64,000 nucleotides of DNA from NCBI GenBank assembly GCA_026874595.1, contig CM049316.1, positions 36,585,339-36,649,338 of the forward strand. The letters are read 5' to 3'. The position numbers and the translations under genes were made by a program. This document shows, piece after piece, positions 1 to 11,104 of the stretch (position 1 is the first letter of the stretch; every line of letters begins with the position of its first letter). The stretch comes from Sipunculus nudus (lineage: Eukaryota; Annelida; Sipuncula; Golfingiida; Sipunculidae). The notes under the pieces are model-generated. The model was given only the letters and a program-made list of their open reading frames with translations, was not told where the DNA came from and made no database searches.

Positions 1-204
1 ATATTGGTTGATTAGTTTCCGGTGCAACACTGGTGTCTCATTACCACGTAATGATAACCTGCGTGGCTACAGTTACGGCTGACGTCAGCTCACGCTTGCT
101 ATTGTATAAGGCTAGTGGTATGTACACTATTCCACGTGTTCCTTACGTAACGCTAACGGAGCGTTACATTACACTTTTTACAACGTATTATTTCGTGAAA
201 CAGA

Positions 205-502
205 GGAAAAAGTTAGAACATGTCTAAAGGCACCGCCCGCGTCAATGCTAATCCCCCCCCCCCCCCCCGGCATAAAAAAATAATTTTGATTATCATCTTT
301 CAAGAAGATAAAATAATAGTGCTTTAATGTAGTGCTTTAACCTGTTTAGCACAAATAATATCTGTTATTATCATGCTTTTCCCTGTTTATATGACATTTT
401 TATCGAAACTTACAAAAAAAGGTAAAAGAAAGAAAAAAAAATCACCTGCCCGCAATCATTTCTGGGAAAAAAAAGCCTGAGAACCATATCTTTTTTGGCC
501 TA
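205..502 (-). mobile_element. MITE family 1, copy A
   Basis: This is a short non-autonomous element related to the one at 53651-53988 but in the opposite orientation. The right end (about 473-502) reads GCCTGAGAACCATATC, then a T-run and GGCCTAA, which is one terminal repeat of copy B. Inside, GTGCTTTAACCTGTTTAGCA, TCTGTTATTATCATGC and TGACATTTTTATCGAAAC match the reverse complement of copy B in the same order. The left end is eroded: GGCACCGCCCGCGTCAAT is recognisable, but the outermost ~30 bases are poorly conserved. A C16 run (253-268) interrupts the left part. No coding capacity is present. The superfamily is unknown. Confidence 0.65.
253..268. repeat. poly-C tract (C16)
   Basis: Sixteen consecutive C residues lie within MITE family 1 copy A. 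Similar C or G runs of 10-18 occur at 14369, 24998, 27559, 30706, 46661, 53306 and 61751, so mononucleotide G/C runs are unusually common for an A+T-rich window. Confidence 0.9.
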
Positions 503-574
503 ATGTCGTGCACTTTGACGCTTTGTCTGTGTTTTGTCTGTTAAGGTGATCGCTAATGTATCATGTACATGTTG

Positions 575-742
575 TGTAACGGGGTGACATAGAAGCGGAC
601 CGAACTGTCTCGCTGGTAAAGCTTGCTTTGCTAGTGAAGCGATTGGTACGCCGGACATGTACGCGACCGACCTGGGTTCGAAACCCGAATCGGCCCAGGA
701 TTTTCCCCTCATTTATTTGCCTTCGTAACAAAATGGGGGCAC
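575..742 (+). repeat. LTR/tRNA-like unit 1
   Basis: This is the longest forward copy of the unit. It contains TAGTGAAGCGATTGG (about 631-645), resembling a pol III A box, and GGGTTCGAAACCC (about 673-685), which fits the B-box consensus GGTTCGANNCC. TCGGCCC after the B box nearly complements GGACCGA upstream, as acceptor arms would. Read as an LTR, it starts TGTAACGG and ends CGTAACA. The spacing is not that of a functional tRNA. Confidence 0.5.
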
Positions 743-849
743 GTCTAACGTGACGGTAAACTTTGTGGCCCAGGGAATAAGCTCACCAAAATGTGACTCC
801 TGGGATAATTAGTCTTGTTCTGATAGCAGAACGCTCTTAAGAGGGGGTG

Positions 850-960
850 TGTTACGGGGTGACATAGAAGCGGACCGAACTGTCTCGCTAGTGAAGCTTG
901 CTTTGCTAGCGAAGCGGTTGGTACGCCGGACTTGTACGCTACCCACCTGGGTTCGAAACC
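850..960 (+). repeat. LTR/tRNA-like unit 2, truncated
   Basis: This is a second direct copy starting TGTTACGGGGTGACATAGAA about 275 bases after the first. It breaks off just after GGGTTCGAAACCG and is fused directly to a tRNA 3' half-like segment, so its last third is missing. A purine-rich stretch lies immediately upstream. Confidence 0.5.
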
Positions 961-1001
961 GATACTTAGGTCACCGGTTCGATTCCGGTTCGCGGGACCA
1001 C
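961..1001 (+). pseudogene. tRNA 3'-half-like segment ending in CCA
   Basis: The segment has a perfect 5-bp T arm (ACCGG, loop TTCGATT, CCGGT) followed by TCGCGGG, A and CCA, in the order of a mature tRNA 3' end. No matching 5' half with CCCGCGA is present, so this is not a tRNA gene. Animal nuclear tRNA genes normally do not encode CCA, so the sequence suggests either a reverse-transcribed tRNA fragment or, on the minus strand, a primer-binding site starting TGGTCCCGCGAACC just inside the LTR-like unit 3. Confidence 0.5.
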
Positions 1002-1002
1002 A

Positions 1003-1148
1003 TTTTGTTGCTCAGGGGAAAATCCTAGGCCGATTCCGGTTTCGAATCCAGGTCGGTCGCGTACAAGTCCGGCGTACCAACCCCATCGCTAGCAAAGCAA
1101 GCTTCACTAGCGAGACAGTTCGGTCCGCTTTTATGTCACCCCGTAACA
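1003..1148 (-). repeat. LTR/tRNA-like unit 3, inverted
   Basis: On the minus strand this reads TGTTACGGGGTGACATAAAA and continues like unit 1 through the A-box-like and B-box-like motifs (here GGATTCGAAACCGG) to GGATTTTCCCCTGAGCAACA. It makes an inverted pair with unit 1, so the locus could fold into a long hairpin with a ~300-base loop. Confidence 0.55.
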
Positions 1149-1159
1149 ATGTACATGAA

Positions 1160-2210
1160 AAATAAATTAAGGAGACCAATAATGCTGAGGAATAATTAAG
1201 TATTCTTGTCCGAATTTTTACGAGAGTACGAAAAAAGGGTTCGAGTATCCGTACAGTCCAGCAATTTTTTATGAGGTTAATTTTGCCCGTTGGACTTATC
1301 TGTGGTGAAATATATTAATGCTTGCCAACTAGGTGTGCGTGTAACCACACGCTGTAACAAACAAGGCACTTGTGTCAAAGTTAAGACCTTGCTGACATAT
1401 AAGCAAGGGCAGCTAGGATATCCATGGTTTAGAGAGAAAGATGTTATGTGTTTGTCATCAGTTCCTCTTCCATGCCCTAATACGTAATGATATATGCAAA
1501 CATATATGTGATTTCTGTGACCATAATTAATTTATGAGGCAGGTCACAGGTCCAGTTAAAGCAATCCAGCAGTTTTCGTATAAATGGTGTACAGGAAACG
1601 TTTTTGAGTCATGCAAAGATGTCTGCAGAAAACAAAACTTACTTAAATATAAAAAAAGCAGCTCGCCATGTCCACAGGAAGCAGTTTTCACATTTGTCCT
1701 AGCCAGCTTGCTGATATATTTGGTATATCATGATTTATCTCTGCAGTCATTCGTCAAACCCGTCAGAAATCTTCTGGCGTAGCGGAAAACCATAAGTCAC
1801 CATAAGGAAACCGACAAACCCAGGGGACCCCTCCAAAGAATTCACGTAAACACAACAGCTGACGTGAGTCATCAATCTGTGTCACGTGACAAAAAAAGAC
1901 ATTCAACTAGATATTTTTTTTGTATTCCCATACGACGGTTGTTATCTATGTGAAGATAATGGAGTTATTTTGCTTATACAGCCTTTCAGACAAATATTTT
2001 GCTTTAACTTAAAAATATGAACTAAAAGGGGTTTTTGCAGATAGTATCCGCACTGCCAGTTTGTTCAAATTAACGGTACGCACATATGTACATGCATACA
2101 CTTTTAATATCAAAATCTAAAATACACTTAATTTTATGCTTGCCCTTATAGCTCAAGCTCCAAGATCCTCACCAAGTTAGAACGCAGGTTCTATGAACAT
2201 AAACTAAATA
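1160..2210. other. unannotated A+T-rich DNA
   Basis: Open frames of 65 and 82 codons occur at 1290-1487 and 1534-1782 but show no recognisable domain, splice context or low-divergence repeat. I see nothing supportable here. Confidence 0.5.
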
Positions 2211-2300
2211 CAGTAAAATACCGTTTATCCGAAATCGTTAATTCGAAACCGAAAACTGAGAACCAAAATTTTGACCTTTTATTCGAAATCCAAACACAAC
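2211..2300 (+). mobile_element. possible pogo/Tigger-like terminus
   Basis: TA is followed by CAGTAAAATACCGTTTATCC and then repeated TTCGAAA-type motifs. Pogo/Tigger elements typically begin TA-CAGT and carry 'TTATCCGAA' repeats, so this could be one end of such an element. I could not find a matching inverted end downstream, so it is either a relic or a chance resemblance. Confidence 0.3.
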
Positions 2301-4417
2301 CAATACGAAATTGGAGTATAAAGTATAGCAGATCGTCTCATCTTAAGCAAATGTACACGGATAAACAGAGATATACCAAAAATATGTATATACCAAAAAT
2401 CTTACGTACCAGCGTTCACTCAAAGTTTAGACGCCTCATATATACAAGCACCTACATTTTAACAGTAATATAATTACACAGATCAGGGAATCTGAAGCGG
2501 TTGATGGTTAGAGCATGTAAGGCAAGGCCAACTTCTCTGTCGTCGTCTCACCCTCCCACCAAAGGTCGTTTCTACTCGGAACCAGTTCATCTGTTTTGGC
2601 ACTGAAGGACGGCCGGGACAACTTGTCTCAACTTTCAGACTTTAAAATGGATATTTGTTACATATCTAGGAAACACCTTCAATTGTAATTTCACATGCAC
2701 AAGCTTACAAAATATGACTCATTCCGTAAAGTCCCTGCAACTAAATATCATTTTTTGAAACTCGCCTTGAAATAATTCTATTCCAAAATACTTGATCGAT
2801 TACATTGTCCCCTTCCACACTTGTACTAACGCCGCGGGTGTATTTAGAAGCCCCGGTGTATCGCGGAGATTAGATTTTGACTCCAACAAGACCCAAATAG
2901 AGTCGCACTCTTGTGAGTCCGATTCTGCGCGGTGTGTTGTGTTCTCAAACCTCTGGTTCGCCATAAGATGTCGTCATTAAACGTGTTTGAATTTCCATCG
3001 GCGGCCATTTTAGCGGGTCCGAACATATTATTAAGTTTTGAATATGGGAACTGAGGGATCTACTATTTTTTGCTAATTTAAATAAAAAAAAATCATGTTT
3101 ATGTAACTACTTATAAAAATGACAATTTTTTCCAAATATTAATTCCCTGCTTCCCCTGCGACTCACCTCCTCCCCCCCCTAAAGATAAATTGGCGCCACT
3201 AGACTTATGGTTACTATATAATTTAAGTCCTAAGATCAAGGTACACCGATACACCCACAAGCTAAAACACATAAACTTAAAATGACGGAAAAGTGTTAAA
3301 GAATCAATAGTTTTAATCCGTCGAAAAAAAAAATCCCGGTCATATCTGAACAGGAACAATAGCGTTTACCCTGGTTTCCTATAATACGCAAGTACCGGTG
3401 TAAGTCCATCAATCTGCACTTTTTTTCTTTTTTTTTTTATTAGCTGTGAGAGGAATAGGGAATGTGCTGACAAATTGTCACGAAACATAACGTTTATAAG
3501 ATGACCCGAGCACGCACATTCACCGGAAATGACGTTACTTCTCGTCTTTCCGATATCCCTAATCGCATCCGTACGACTTTTATTATAGTTTACTCTTACT
3601 AGGTCGTGCGGTGAAGCAATGGTATTTTTTTGTATCCATTTAGTACACTGCATATTCATTAGTTCTTTTTGCTTCTACTTTGCTTGATCTTAGGATTCCA
3701 TGGGATTTTTTTAATATTGGAAAGTAATAAATTACAACAGCCACAGCTATCAGGTGTTCATCTTTTTAATTACTCAAAACATTTTTTTCTCTGTCCATAT
3801 ATCATTGTAACACACGCTGAAGGTTTTCTTTTTCTTTTTAGTAAAGTCTCTCGAGTCCAATCTAACTTGACTTAAATGGAACTGGAAGCTCTAGAACAGA
3901 AATCTACATTACACCGTACACGTTTTAATAATAATGATTTTGTTTCTTTCATCAACCGAGATAAAAAAAGAGCATTTATGAGAGACTTTTTTTAATCCCA
4001 AATCGATCTTTAAATACATTTTTATTGCGCATCAGATTACATTTAAAGGAGATAGCAAGTATTTAAAACAATGTAACCACCGGGCTATTTGATTATAAAT
4101 GTTGTATATCATTAACGGGAAAGAGTAGTGGGGGCGGTAATACAGAGGGGTCGGTGGTGGCGGGGGGATGCAGCTGTAAAGCTACAGGGGATGATCAATA
4201 AAATAATCATCTGCTAATCATAGAATAAGATACATATATTGAAAATCATGTATATCAATAGTTACAATGGTATTTCTCCGTTTCCGAGTTTACTGTAAAA
4301 CATTATAAATGTGAGCCTGATTTAGAATTAATCTTTTCTGAATATATATAATTCCTATTTTTTTCATACCTTTACTTTTTAAAAACCTTTAGCTGAAATG
4401 TAGTTGAAATGAGTCAC

Positions 4418-4420
<3 letters not shown>
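2301..4420. other. unannotated A+T-rich DNA
   Basis: Short frames occur on both strands (for example 2792-2980 plus and 3366-3659 minus) but none has a recognisable motif. The stretch has many homopolymer A/T runs and a short C-rich run near 3170. Nothing supportable was seen. Confidence 0.5.

Positions 4421-4482
<62 letters not shown>
4421..4482. repeat. (AT)n microsatellite
   Basis: About 31 uninterrupted AT units. Other AT tracts of similar length occur near 38.3, 38.9 and 52.4 kb. Confidence 0.95.
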
Positions 4483-4485
<3 letters not shown>

Positions 4486-4609
4486 CAACGCTGGTGCAAA
4501 GCCATTGTAACTTTCTAATTGCCCGCAGTATCTGCTATGTTAATTAAAAAAGATGTTACATTCGAATTCCCATTTTGTAAGTATCCAAAATGTTAAATTG
4601 TAGATATTA

Positions 4610-5080
4610 GTCTTTTGGTGCAAATAGGCCAAAGGTCAAGATCGTAAAACATTTTTCCTTCATATCTTCGTCAAGATTCATAGTAGCCACATAAACTGTA
4701 GCTCACATTATTTATCGTTCCAGGGTTTTTTTCTGACGTGTAGCTGCCTTAATCTGATGTTACCATGGTTACGCATTTTGGGGAAAAATTCATTATATTC
4801 GGATACATTAGGTCATGTTCTAACTTTGTCTTACTTAAAGCTACAGAAGTCTAGTTTTTTTTTGCATCAGGAAGCATTTGATTAGCTGTACTCGACTTTA
4901 AACCATGTCTCGTCAAATCTCTCACCGTTTCTTATCAAACGAGAGTTTACGAGATTTTTTCTCGTTCTACCACCCCAATTCGTAAGCAATTGTTTTTAAA
5001 GGTGTACAGATAATGAGAAATCAAACGATCACTCAAGTTCGAGTCGAGAAAAAATTAAGTACTCGAGTCTGATCATTTAG
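4610..5080 (+). mobile_element. decayed single copy of the 33-37 kb Helentron-like element
   Basis: The order of motifs follows the head of the element at 33.1-33.6 kb: a GGTCAAGatcg stretch, then GTTACCATGGTTAC, a gapped GGCAAAAATCA equivalent, CTAACTTTGTC, an AAGCT..CAG..TCTAGTTTT monomer start, and near 4910-4960 CTCGTCAAATCTCTCACCG, CAAACGAGA and ACGAGATTTT. It contains roughly one ~148-bp unit rather than an array, and is highly diverged. Neither the terminal hairpin nor the 3' end is recognisable. Confidence 0.6.
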
Positions 5081-5989
5081 TTTATCAGCAATAGCTGTCA
5101 TTCTGAATGAAGGACTCGGATTTACACTTTATTATATTCAGAAATTCGCTGTGGCCAAAAGATAACTAGATGTATATAGGATCTAAGCCCCCTCCCCCTT
5201 CTTCCACCGGGGCCTGCAACTGAACGATAATGTGGGATCGACTTTGGAGTGCACGACCGTAGTAATAAGGTCAAGGTAGAAAAAAATACCAGGTGCAGAT
5301 TGTCTTCTAGGACTTATAATGTGCTCAAATGTCATCGTATGAAAAAAGCTCTTTGGAAATTCTAGCGCGAACAGAAAATTGCAATAGACGGGGAAAATGA
5401 AAAGAAATTTAAAGTCAATGGTTTTGCACTCTTTGAACCTAAGTAAGCCAACCCATAAAAAATATTACACCTGTATGTATGAAATGTATCATAGACTACG
5501 CCTGTATCACCTTCACATCCTAGTAAAGAAATCAAGTATGCCGGCTTGTCTGGTTAGAAGACAGTGGAGAAGAGCTACGCATCAGAACAGTCGCATCCGT
5601 TATCCCGATAGGCCAACAGGAACATCGCCTTTGGAGATGCGGTCTTTGATGTTTTACACTATATACTTTCGAGGGGTTCATCGATGGTGCCAACGGAGTT
5701 GATAAATTGTGGCGTTCCTGCCGCATGGATCTTTGAAGTTTGTCATCTCTGTCACAAAGGCGCAAGGTTTTGGTTAACCGATATATGTTTTTGATATGAC
5801 TCAGAAGTTACCCCGGTAGATGTTTTTGTTACAGAGCTGATAACTTTTCAGGCACGAATGAAGAACAAGTGAATTTTCTACACTCCAAGAATGTTTCTTA
5901 AAGCCAGCTATTCACTTGACTTATCTTATGTGATTTCTAGCTGAGTCCGGGCACATATAATGATGAAGTATACAGCTTATTTCGATTAA
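5081..5989. other. unannotated DNA
   Basis: A plus-strand frame at 5397-5702 (101 codons) and an overlapping minus frame at 5532-5765 are open, but neither shows a domain I recognise or convincing splice signals. They are probably fortuitous. Confidence 0.45.
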
Positions 5990-6560
5990 GAAAGATTTTA
6001 AAGACACCTCCGTGACGGGTGTATGAACTTGTCTATATACAAACAGTTGATAAACACTGTACATGCGTTAATGCTGACAAACATTAAATACCCATTTGCA
6101 AACTCTGCTTCGTATGACTTGCCACCAGATGTCTTTGTCACATGGTTTGCATTATTTCTGGTGCCCCCGCATGTTATAAACACGTAAATATAAACATATT
6201 TAACAGCCTGTAAACCGTTGGATCGACGTTTTCTGGCTATTTTTTGTTAAATGTTCAAGGGAATCTTTTTAATTGATAAGTGTCAGATGTCATAATATCC
6301 CCTTTAAGAATTTCAGAGATCTGCAAACTGAATGTTACAATTAGTGACCTTTTAACTTTCAAATAAATGCAACCAACCACCTACATTTTTCCCCCTTTGT
6401 TAAGGTTGCTGTGTTTACTCACAGCTTGTAGTTAAACAAGCTCATGCATCCGTCACAGAGGTGATATCAGAACTTTTCTGAACAGGACTTGCCTAGACTG
6501 TATTAATACCTAGGCAGAGTGCAACAGATACCACACAATTTTATAGTAAAGGTAGGTGTA
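5990..6560 (+). repeat. dispersed repeat family X, copy 1
   Basis: This is a non-coding sequence with two diverged relatives in the window. Its first part (about 6000-6260), including ATGCTGACAAACA, CAGATGTC and GCATGTTATAAACACGTA, corresponds to 29380-29720. Its second part (about 6240-6560), including GTGACCT, ATGCAACCAACCACCT and TTTTTCCCC, corresponds to 43200-43565. This copy holds both halves and so looks the most complete. The class of the element is unknown. Confidence 0.5.
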
Positions 6561-8538
6561 TAGCTAGCTTTAAGTATAAATATGTGAAACTAGGTCACTA
6601 CATACTACTAATCGATTCAGCAAGACATCATACACATTCAATCTAAAATCAAACCACCAAAAAATATAAGTTAATAGTTTTCGGTCCATGAATTTCGCTC
6701 ATCGATAGGTGATCAGACTTTCTTTTCATTTTCATATATGCTGCAGTACTTTGGTCCTCGCGGTTATTATAAAACTAATTTTTTCGCATTTTCCGCCCTC
6801 GATCAACTGCTGACTGCTGTTTCAAACCTACAGCTGGCTCGAAATCAATATTCCTCTGTCATTATATGCATTTTACAATAGACATTAAAATAAAATAAAA
6901 ATCGGATTTTATCCCACATTTGACTTGCTGACACACATTTCCATTATTTTGCCAACCCCAATCAGAAAAGGCACAATTAAGTGAACATCACAAATTATGT
7001 GTTCATTTGCGTCGGTACACAATATTCTTTGCATGTCTCTAAGATCAAAGGAAAAATCCTGACCGCATCTCCAATTTTAAAGGAAAGAGTAAATTTCATG
7101 TAAAATTTGTCATTTTCTTAGAAACACAAAATTACATAATTTTATTTTTTTATTTCCACAAAATACCATATCAATATATACTGCAAAGCCATTCACCATA
7201 AACATGTTACCGTATAAATCAAAAGTACTGATAACAACAAAAAAACAATCCTCACCGGAGGCCGGCTTAAAATTGTTCGTAATAAAACCTGAGCTCCTTG
7301 TCGTGTGAGGATTCTCTATACATGTAACAGTTTTAGTGTCCGCTTATAACCGCAGTAGGTTTAAGGCTTTTTGGTCTGTGAACGGGGAGTAATTGCAGCA
7401 GTTTTAGAATAAGATAATATTTCACAGAATTTACGATGTGTGGGGATTGTGAAGAGGCAGCCAGCAAAGACGAATTGTCCAGTAGCACTGTCATACGGAT
7501 CTCTTCATGTCATACAACCCAAAGTCACGCACTAAACAGCAAAGACTCCTACCCTGATAAAACCTTTGCGGTCATGGTTTCGGTGTGTAATGACCTTTTC
7601 ACATGGACATATCGTAGTCAATAAAGTTTATACTTTGTCAATCTGTGAGACATTAACGTGTGCACAGCCCCTTCATCACGCCGCTGATGCGGGCACTGCG
7701 GTAATCGTTTTGGCGAGGCAGGCGTTTTATTTAGGAATCGTAGATTGCCGAAACAAGAGAGTGGATTTTGGCCACAGCCGGAGGCTGCATACTCCGCCTA
7801 TTGTTAGGCGTTTATTGGGTTTTATTATGGTTTTATTGCCCCGTGACCTATGAAGACTTGATGTATTCGCAGACCACCACAGACACCGGCCGTTATTGCA
7901 GTGTCCGCCCAATATCACAGTCACATATATAAGGGGTTTGCAGCACGCTGATGCAGACCATTCTGGGTAAGAAAACCAAAACTATTCACTGACGCACAAT
8001 CAATACACTATACAAACATGACAATCATTTGCATAATGACCACGTTTTTTGTTAAGGACCTTTCCCCTATTGATTGGCAATTCATATAATTCCTGTTATC
8101 ACTGTTGGCATGTCTCATGAATAAATAAGATATATTTATTAAACATGTATTAGCTCCATACTTGTAGCATTACTTTCATTAACGACGTAAATTGGAATAA
8201 TAACATTAGAAGAACTTGCGTCAGCGGTTTTTTCCGTACACGTAATCCCTACATTGTGACAGTAAACGGAAAATAGTTAAATACCTACCCCTCGCACACA
8301 GAGGAATATCTAATTTTTTAAAGACGTGAAATCGATGACGAGCCGACATACACCGACCTGTAATCAGATTTGTAACAGTTACGTCCAAATATCATTTTCG
8401 CCCAGGAAACATAAATCACTGCTAACTAACTATTGGTGGCAATATCGGGAGAAGTGCCGGTCTTACCACTCCAGCTCCGATCATTGATACTAATGGTGTT
8501 AGGTTGGCAGTGTAATTGCATACAGAATACCAAAATAG
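6561..8538. other. unannotated A+T-rich DNA
   Basis: The stretch near 7640-7850 is somewhat richer in G+C, and a 95-codon frame spans 7566-7853, but no conserved motif is visible. Nothing else is supported. Confidence 0.45.
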
Positions 8539-8640
8539 CAGGGGTGGATCCAGAATTAAAAAAAAGAGGGGACTAACCCGGGAGGGCTTATGAGAAATCC
8601 CCAAGAAGGGTCAGAAGCGTATCGAGGGGGTCCGCCGAAT
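8539..8640 (+). mobile_element. hAT-like terminal motif (CAGGGGTGGATCCAG)
   Basis: CAGGGGTGGATCCAG followed by an A-rich spacer and G-rich runs resembles the 'CAGGGGCGGATCCAG' termini common in animal hAT-type non-autonomous elements. A related motif occurs at 21880 and a weaker one at 55881. No partner terminus was found, so the boundary is uncertain. Confidence 0.35.
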
Positions 8641-9944
8641 ATTTAACATGCCACGTACAGGAGGATTGATGGGAATATTTACAGATATATAAACACAGTA
8701 TTGTCTTACAATATTGATGTTAGACATCCTACTTTAATTTGGGAATTTGGGCATGGTTAAAAAAAGTAATTCCGCTGCAAAACTGCCGATACCTTGATAC
8801 AATCAAAACTGTCTGAACTGATAAATGCTCTCCTGGGTGCCACGTTCGGATTATTATTGTGTCGCATTTTTCGCGAAACCTCTGATGGCGCTGCCATTTT
8901 ATTTACACGCCAAAGCTCGGATTTCATAGGTCGATATTATGGGAATAATTATTATAATAACCGGATTTTATTTATATTTGTCAAAAAGTAGTACTGACGC
9001 CACGCCATTCGAAACTGTGCATTGGAAACACAGGACAGGTTTACCCAAGTTCCAGACATTGCTTAATGCAAAATGGTAAAAGAGATTTGAGACTGTCGAG
9101 ACTGTTGCATTTAATTAACACTCAATCCAATCTTATTCCAAACGGAAACCCTTTTATATGTCGCAAACATAATTTAATTAATCAGGCCTGCGGGCGTCGT
9201 TTCTGGGGAGCGTGTGAAAGGTTAAATGCAGATACACGTACTGCCTGTGCCCTAGATAAACTTTACAAAACAGATAAAATAGGATAAATTGACAAACTGT
9301 CATTACTGAGAAGTTTAGAAAAAAAGTCTATGATACTTGACTTTCCTTGATCGATGAAGATGTTGTTAAGACCTCAGCTCCCGCGGGTGTAGTGACACCC
9401 TCTGTGTCGGAAATCATTAAAGCTAATTCAATTGTGATTCAATTAGTCCTTGGGTACGGATCCTGAAAATGTATTTAGAACGACAGGTTGCGCTCGAAAC
9501 TGATTTAGAGACGAAAGAAAAAAAAATCCGCCTGCCACATATTCTTAACAAGTCTGAAAAAAATGTACTAGCTGTCTGTCAGTTAATACTGGCTGACGTA
9601 ACAGTAATAGTCAGACATCTGCAAATCTTGTAAAATTTTTTAGTGCTGGTTTAACTAAGAATTAATACATCTGCAGAATTCCGTTTCGGTTGGAGACTAT
9701 GTGGCACACGATTGAATTTGCGTCAACTAAGCTTTGTGTTTACAGCTCCTCCTTAGGTGTTTTATCGTCCGCATTGCTGGGTCGTAACACCAAGGAACCC
9801 TCGAAAGACGCATTCGTTTCCTAGTGAAACACCACCTTGGGACACAGCCTTCCAGTTAAGCCCTCCAGAACGCTAACATTGATCTCCCATCTTGAGCCAT
9901 GTGGTATCCCCCAGAAAGAAGCGAGTTGAATCTTGTATTCGCTC
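8641..9944. other. unannotated DNA
   Basis: Two short frames (8794-8991 and 9066-9287) have no recognisable product. The segment near 9670-9720 shares CATCTGCAGAATTCC and some following bases with 30325-30390, a weak hint of another dispersed repeat. Confidence 0.4.
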
Positions 9945-10325
9945 CTCACGCAGCGCTTGTACACTGCAATCGGCCAAGACATCCTTACTTGTAACCAGCG
10001 CTTTGTGTAGCAAGGTTCTCTGGTCGTGACCGATTGTAATCAGACCAATGAGAACATGGCATTGCATTTTAAACATATGACACCCGCTCACGTTGGTCTG
10101 ATAACACTTTTTCTGACACATGGTTTAGAATCAAACCAATGAAAGCAGGTGTCCCGGTGTAATAAGACCAAAGAGAGCGGCTGTCGTATGTTTAAAATTT
10201 GGGTCAGACGGACAATTCAATACCACAGTGCCATGGGTCTGGTTACAATTCATTGCTCTTGGCCTACCCTTGTGGTCATACCTAGAGAACCTTTCCATAA
10301 AAAGCAGCGGTTACCCAATCTTGCA
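9945..10325. mobile_element. foldback element family F, copy 1
   Basis: The left arm (about 9972-10090) and the right arm (about 10180-10310) are imperfect reverse complements. For example, AAGACATCC..TTGTAACCAGCGCTTTGTG on the left pairs with AAAAAGCAGCGGTTAC on the right, and the arms share TTTTAAACATA, GACACCCGCT and TTGGTCTGAT motifs. The same sequence recurs at 37418-37856. Open frames of 82 and 94 codons here are produced by the repeat. The element is a non-autonomous foldback/MITE type with no transposase. The right end appears truncated relative to copy 2. Confidence 0.65.
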
Positions 10326-10460
10326 TCGTTAAAAAGGTCGATGAGAACGGTATTTATGTCGAAAAGGCGCACCCTAAATTCGCATCTGTCTAGTGTAGCT
10401 GACCAAGGTGATTCTGTTTATTCTTTTGTGTAATTGTTGACAACAGTGATGTTGTCGAGT

Positions 10461-10945
10461 AGACTGATTTATCCGAGTCCGAGTCCTCGAGGTTCGAGTG
10501 CAAGTCCGCCCTCTTCGAGTCCGAGTCATCAGTGACTAGACTCCAAGGCCAAGTCCGAGTCCAATACCAATATTCTTTTTTTATTGTATACTATATATAC
10601 CAATATTCTTACAAAACAATCTAATTTGGTAATTCTAGATAACCATGTACATTGGAAGTTCAAACATGCTTTTACTTTAATGGTTAATTACATTTAGGAG
10701 ATGCAGAGCTTGGTATATATAGTGTTACTATTTTGTGATATTCTGTTTGTAGTACGCAAATATATATAATGTAAGTCTTGATAGTTTGAGACTCTTTTTC
10801 TGTTGGACTCAAAATGAACTCGGTCTGAGATTCGAGTCCTTAACTCCGGGTCCAAGTCCGAGTCCAAGACATTCGAGGCCAAGTCTGAGTCCCTAAAAAA
10901 GTGGACTCAAATTCAAGGCCGACTCGAGGCAATCACTGCTTAAGA
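10461..10945 (+). repeat. GAGTCC-rich family, copy A
   Basis: Two blocks rich in GAGTCC/AAGTCC hexamers (about 10470-10565 and 10800-10930) flank ~230 bp of A+T-rich sequence. The middle part, AGCTTGGTATATATAGT and onwards, aligns with copy B at 24540-24600, so the whole ~480-bp block is one family and not just hexamer expansion. It is non-coding and contains stops in all frames. Confidence 0.7.
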
Positions 10946-11104
10946 CGCATGAAAATAGATCCCGATGACTTCTGATGAAAACGAAGTTCGTATGTAAACC
11001 ACGACATGGAGTGAAATATGTTCGGAAATTAAGTTAATCGGGAAGAAATACATGTTCAACACCCATTAATTAAACTATATAATGTTCGATTCCTTTATTG
11101 AATC

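Larger units (their letters stand above)
572..1148. mobile_element. composite of three LTR/tRNA-like units
   Basis: Three copies of one sequence beginning TGTWACGGGGTGACAT are joined here: forward at about 575-742, forward but truncated at 850-960, and inverted at about 1003-1148. The whole block is flanked by the 9-mer ATGTACATG at 563-571 and 1149-1157. That 9-mer sits inside a palindrome (CATGTACATG), so it can be read either as a target-site duplication or as terminal inverted repeats. The units start TG and can be read as ending ..AACA like small LTRs, and a purine tract (AAGAGGGGG, 840-848) precedes the second unit as a polypurine tract would. They also carry tRNA-promoter-like boxes. 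An LTR/TRIM-like element and a tRNA-derived SINE cluster are both possible. Confidence 0.55.

Noticed and set aside
1290-1782. Two consecutive plus-strand frames (65 and 82 codons)
   Set aside because: No domain, no splice-supported link between them, and a length expected by chance in this amount of sequence.
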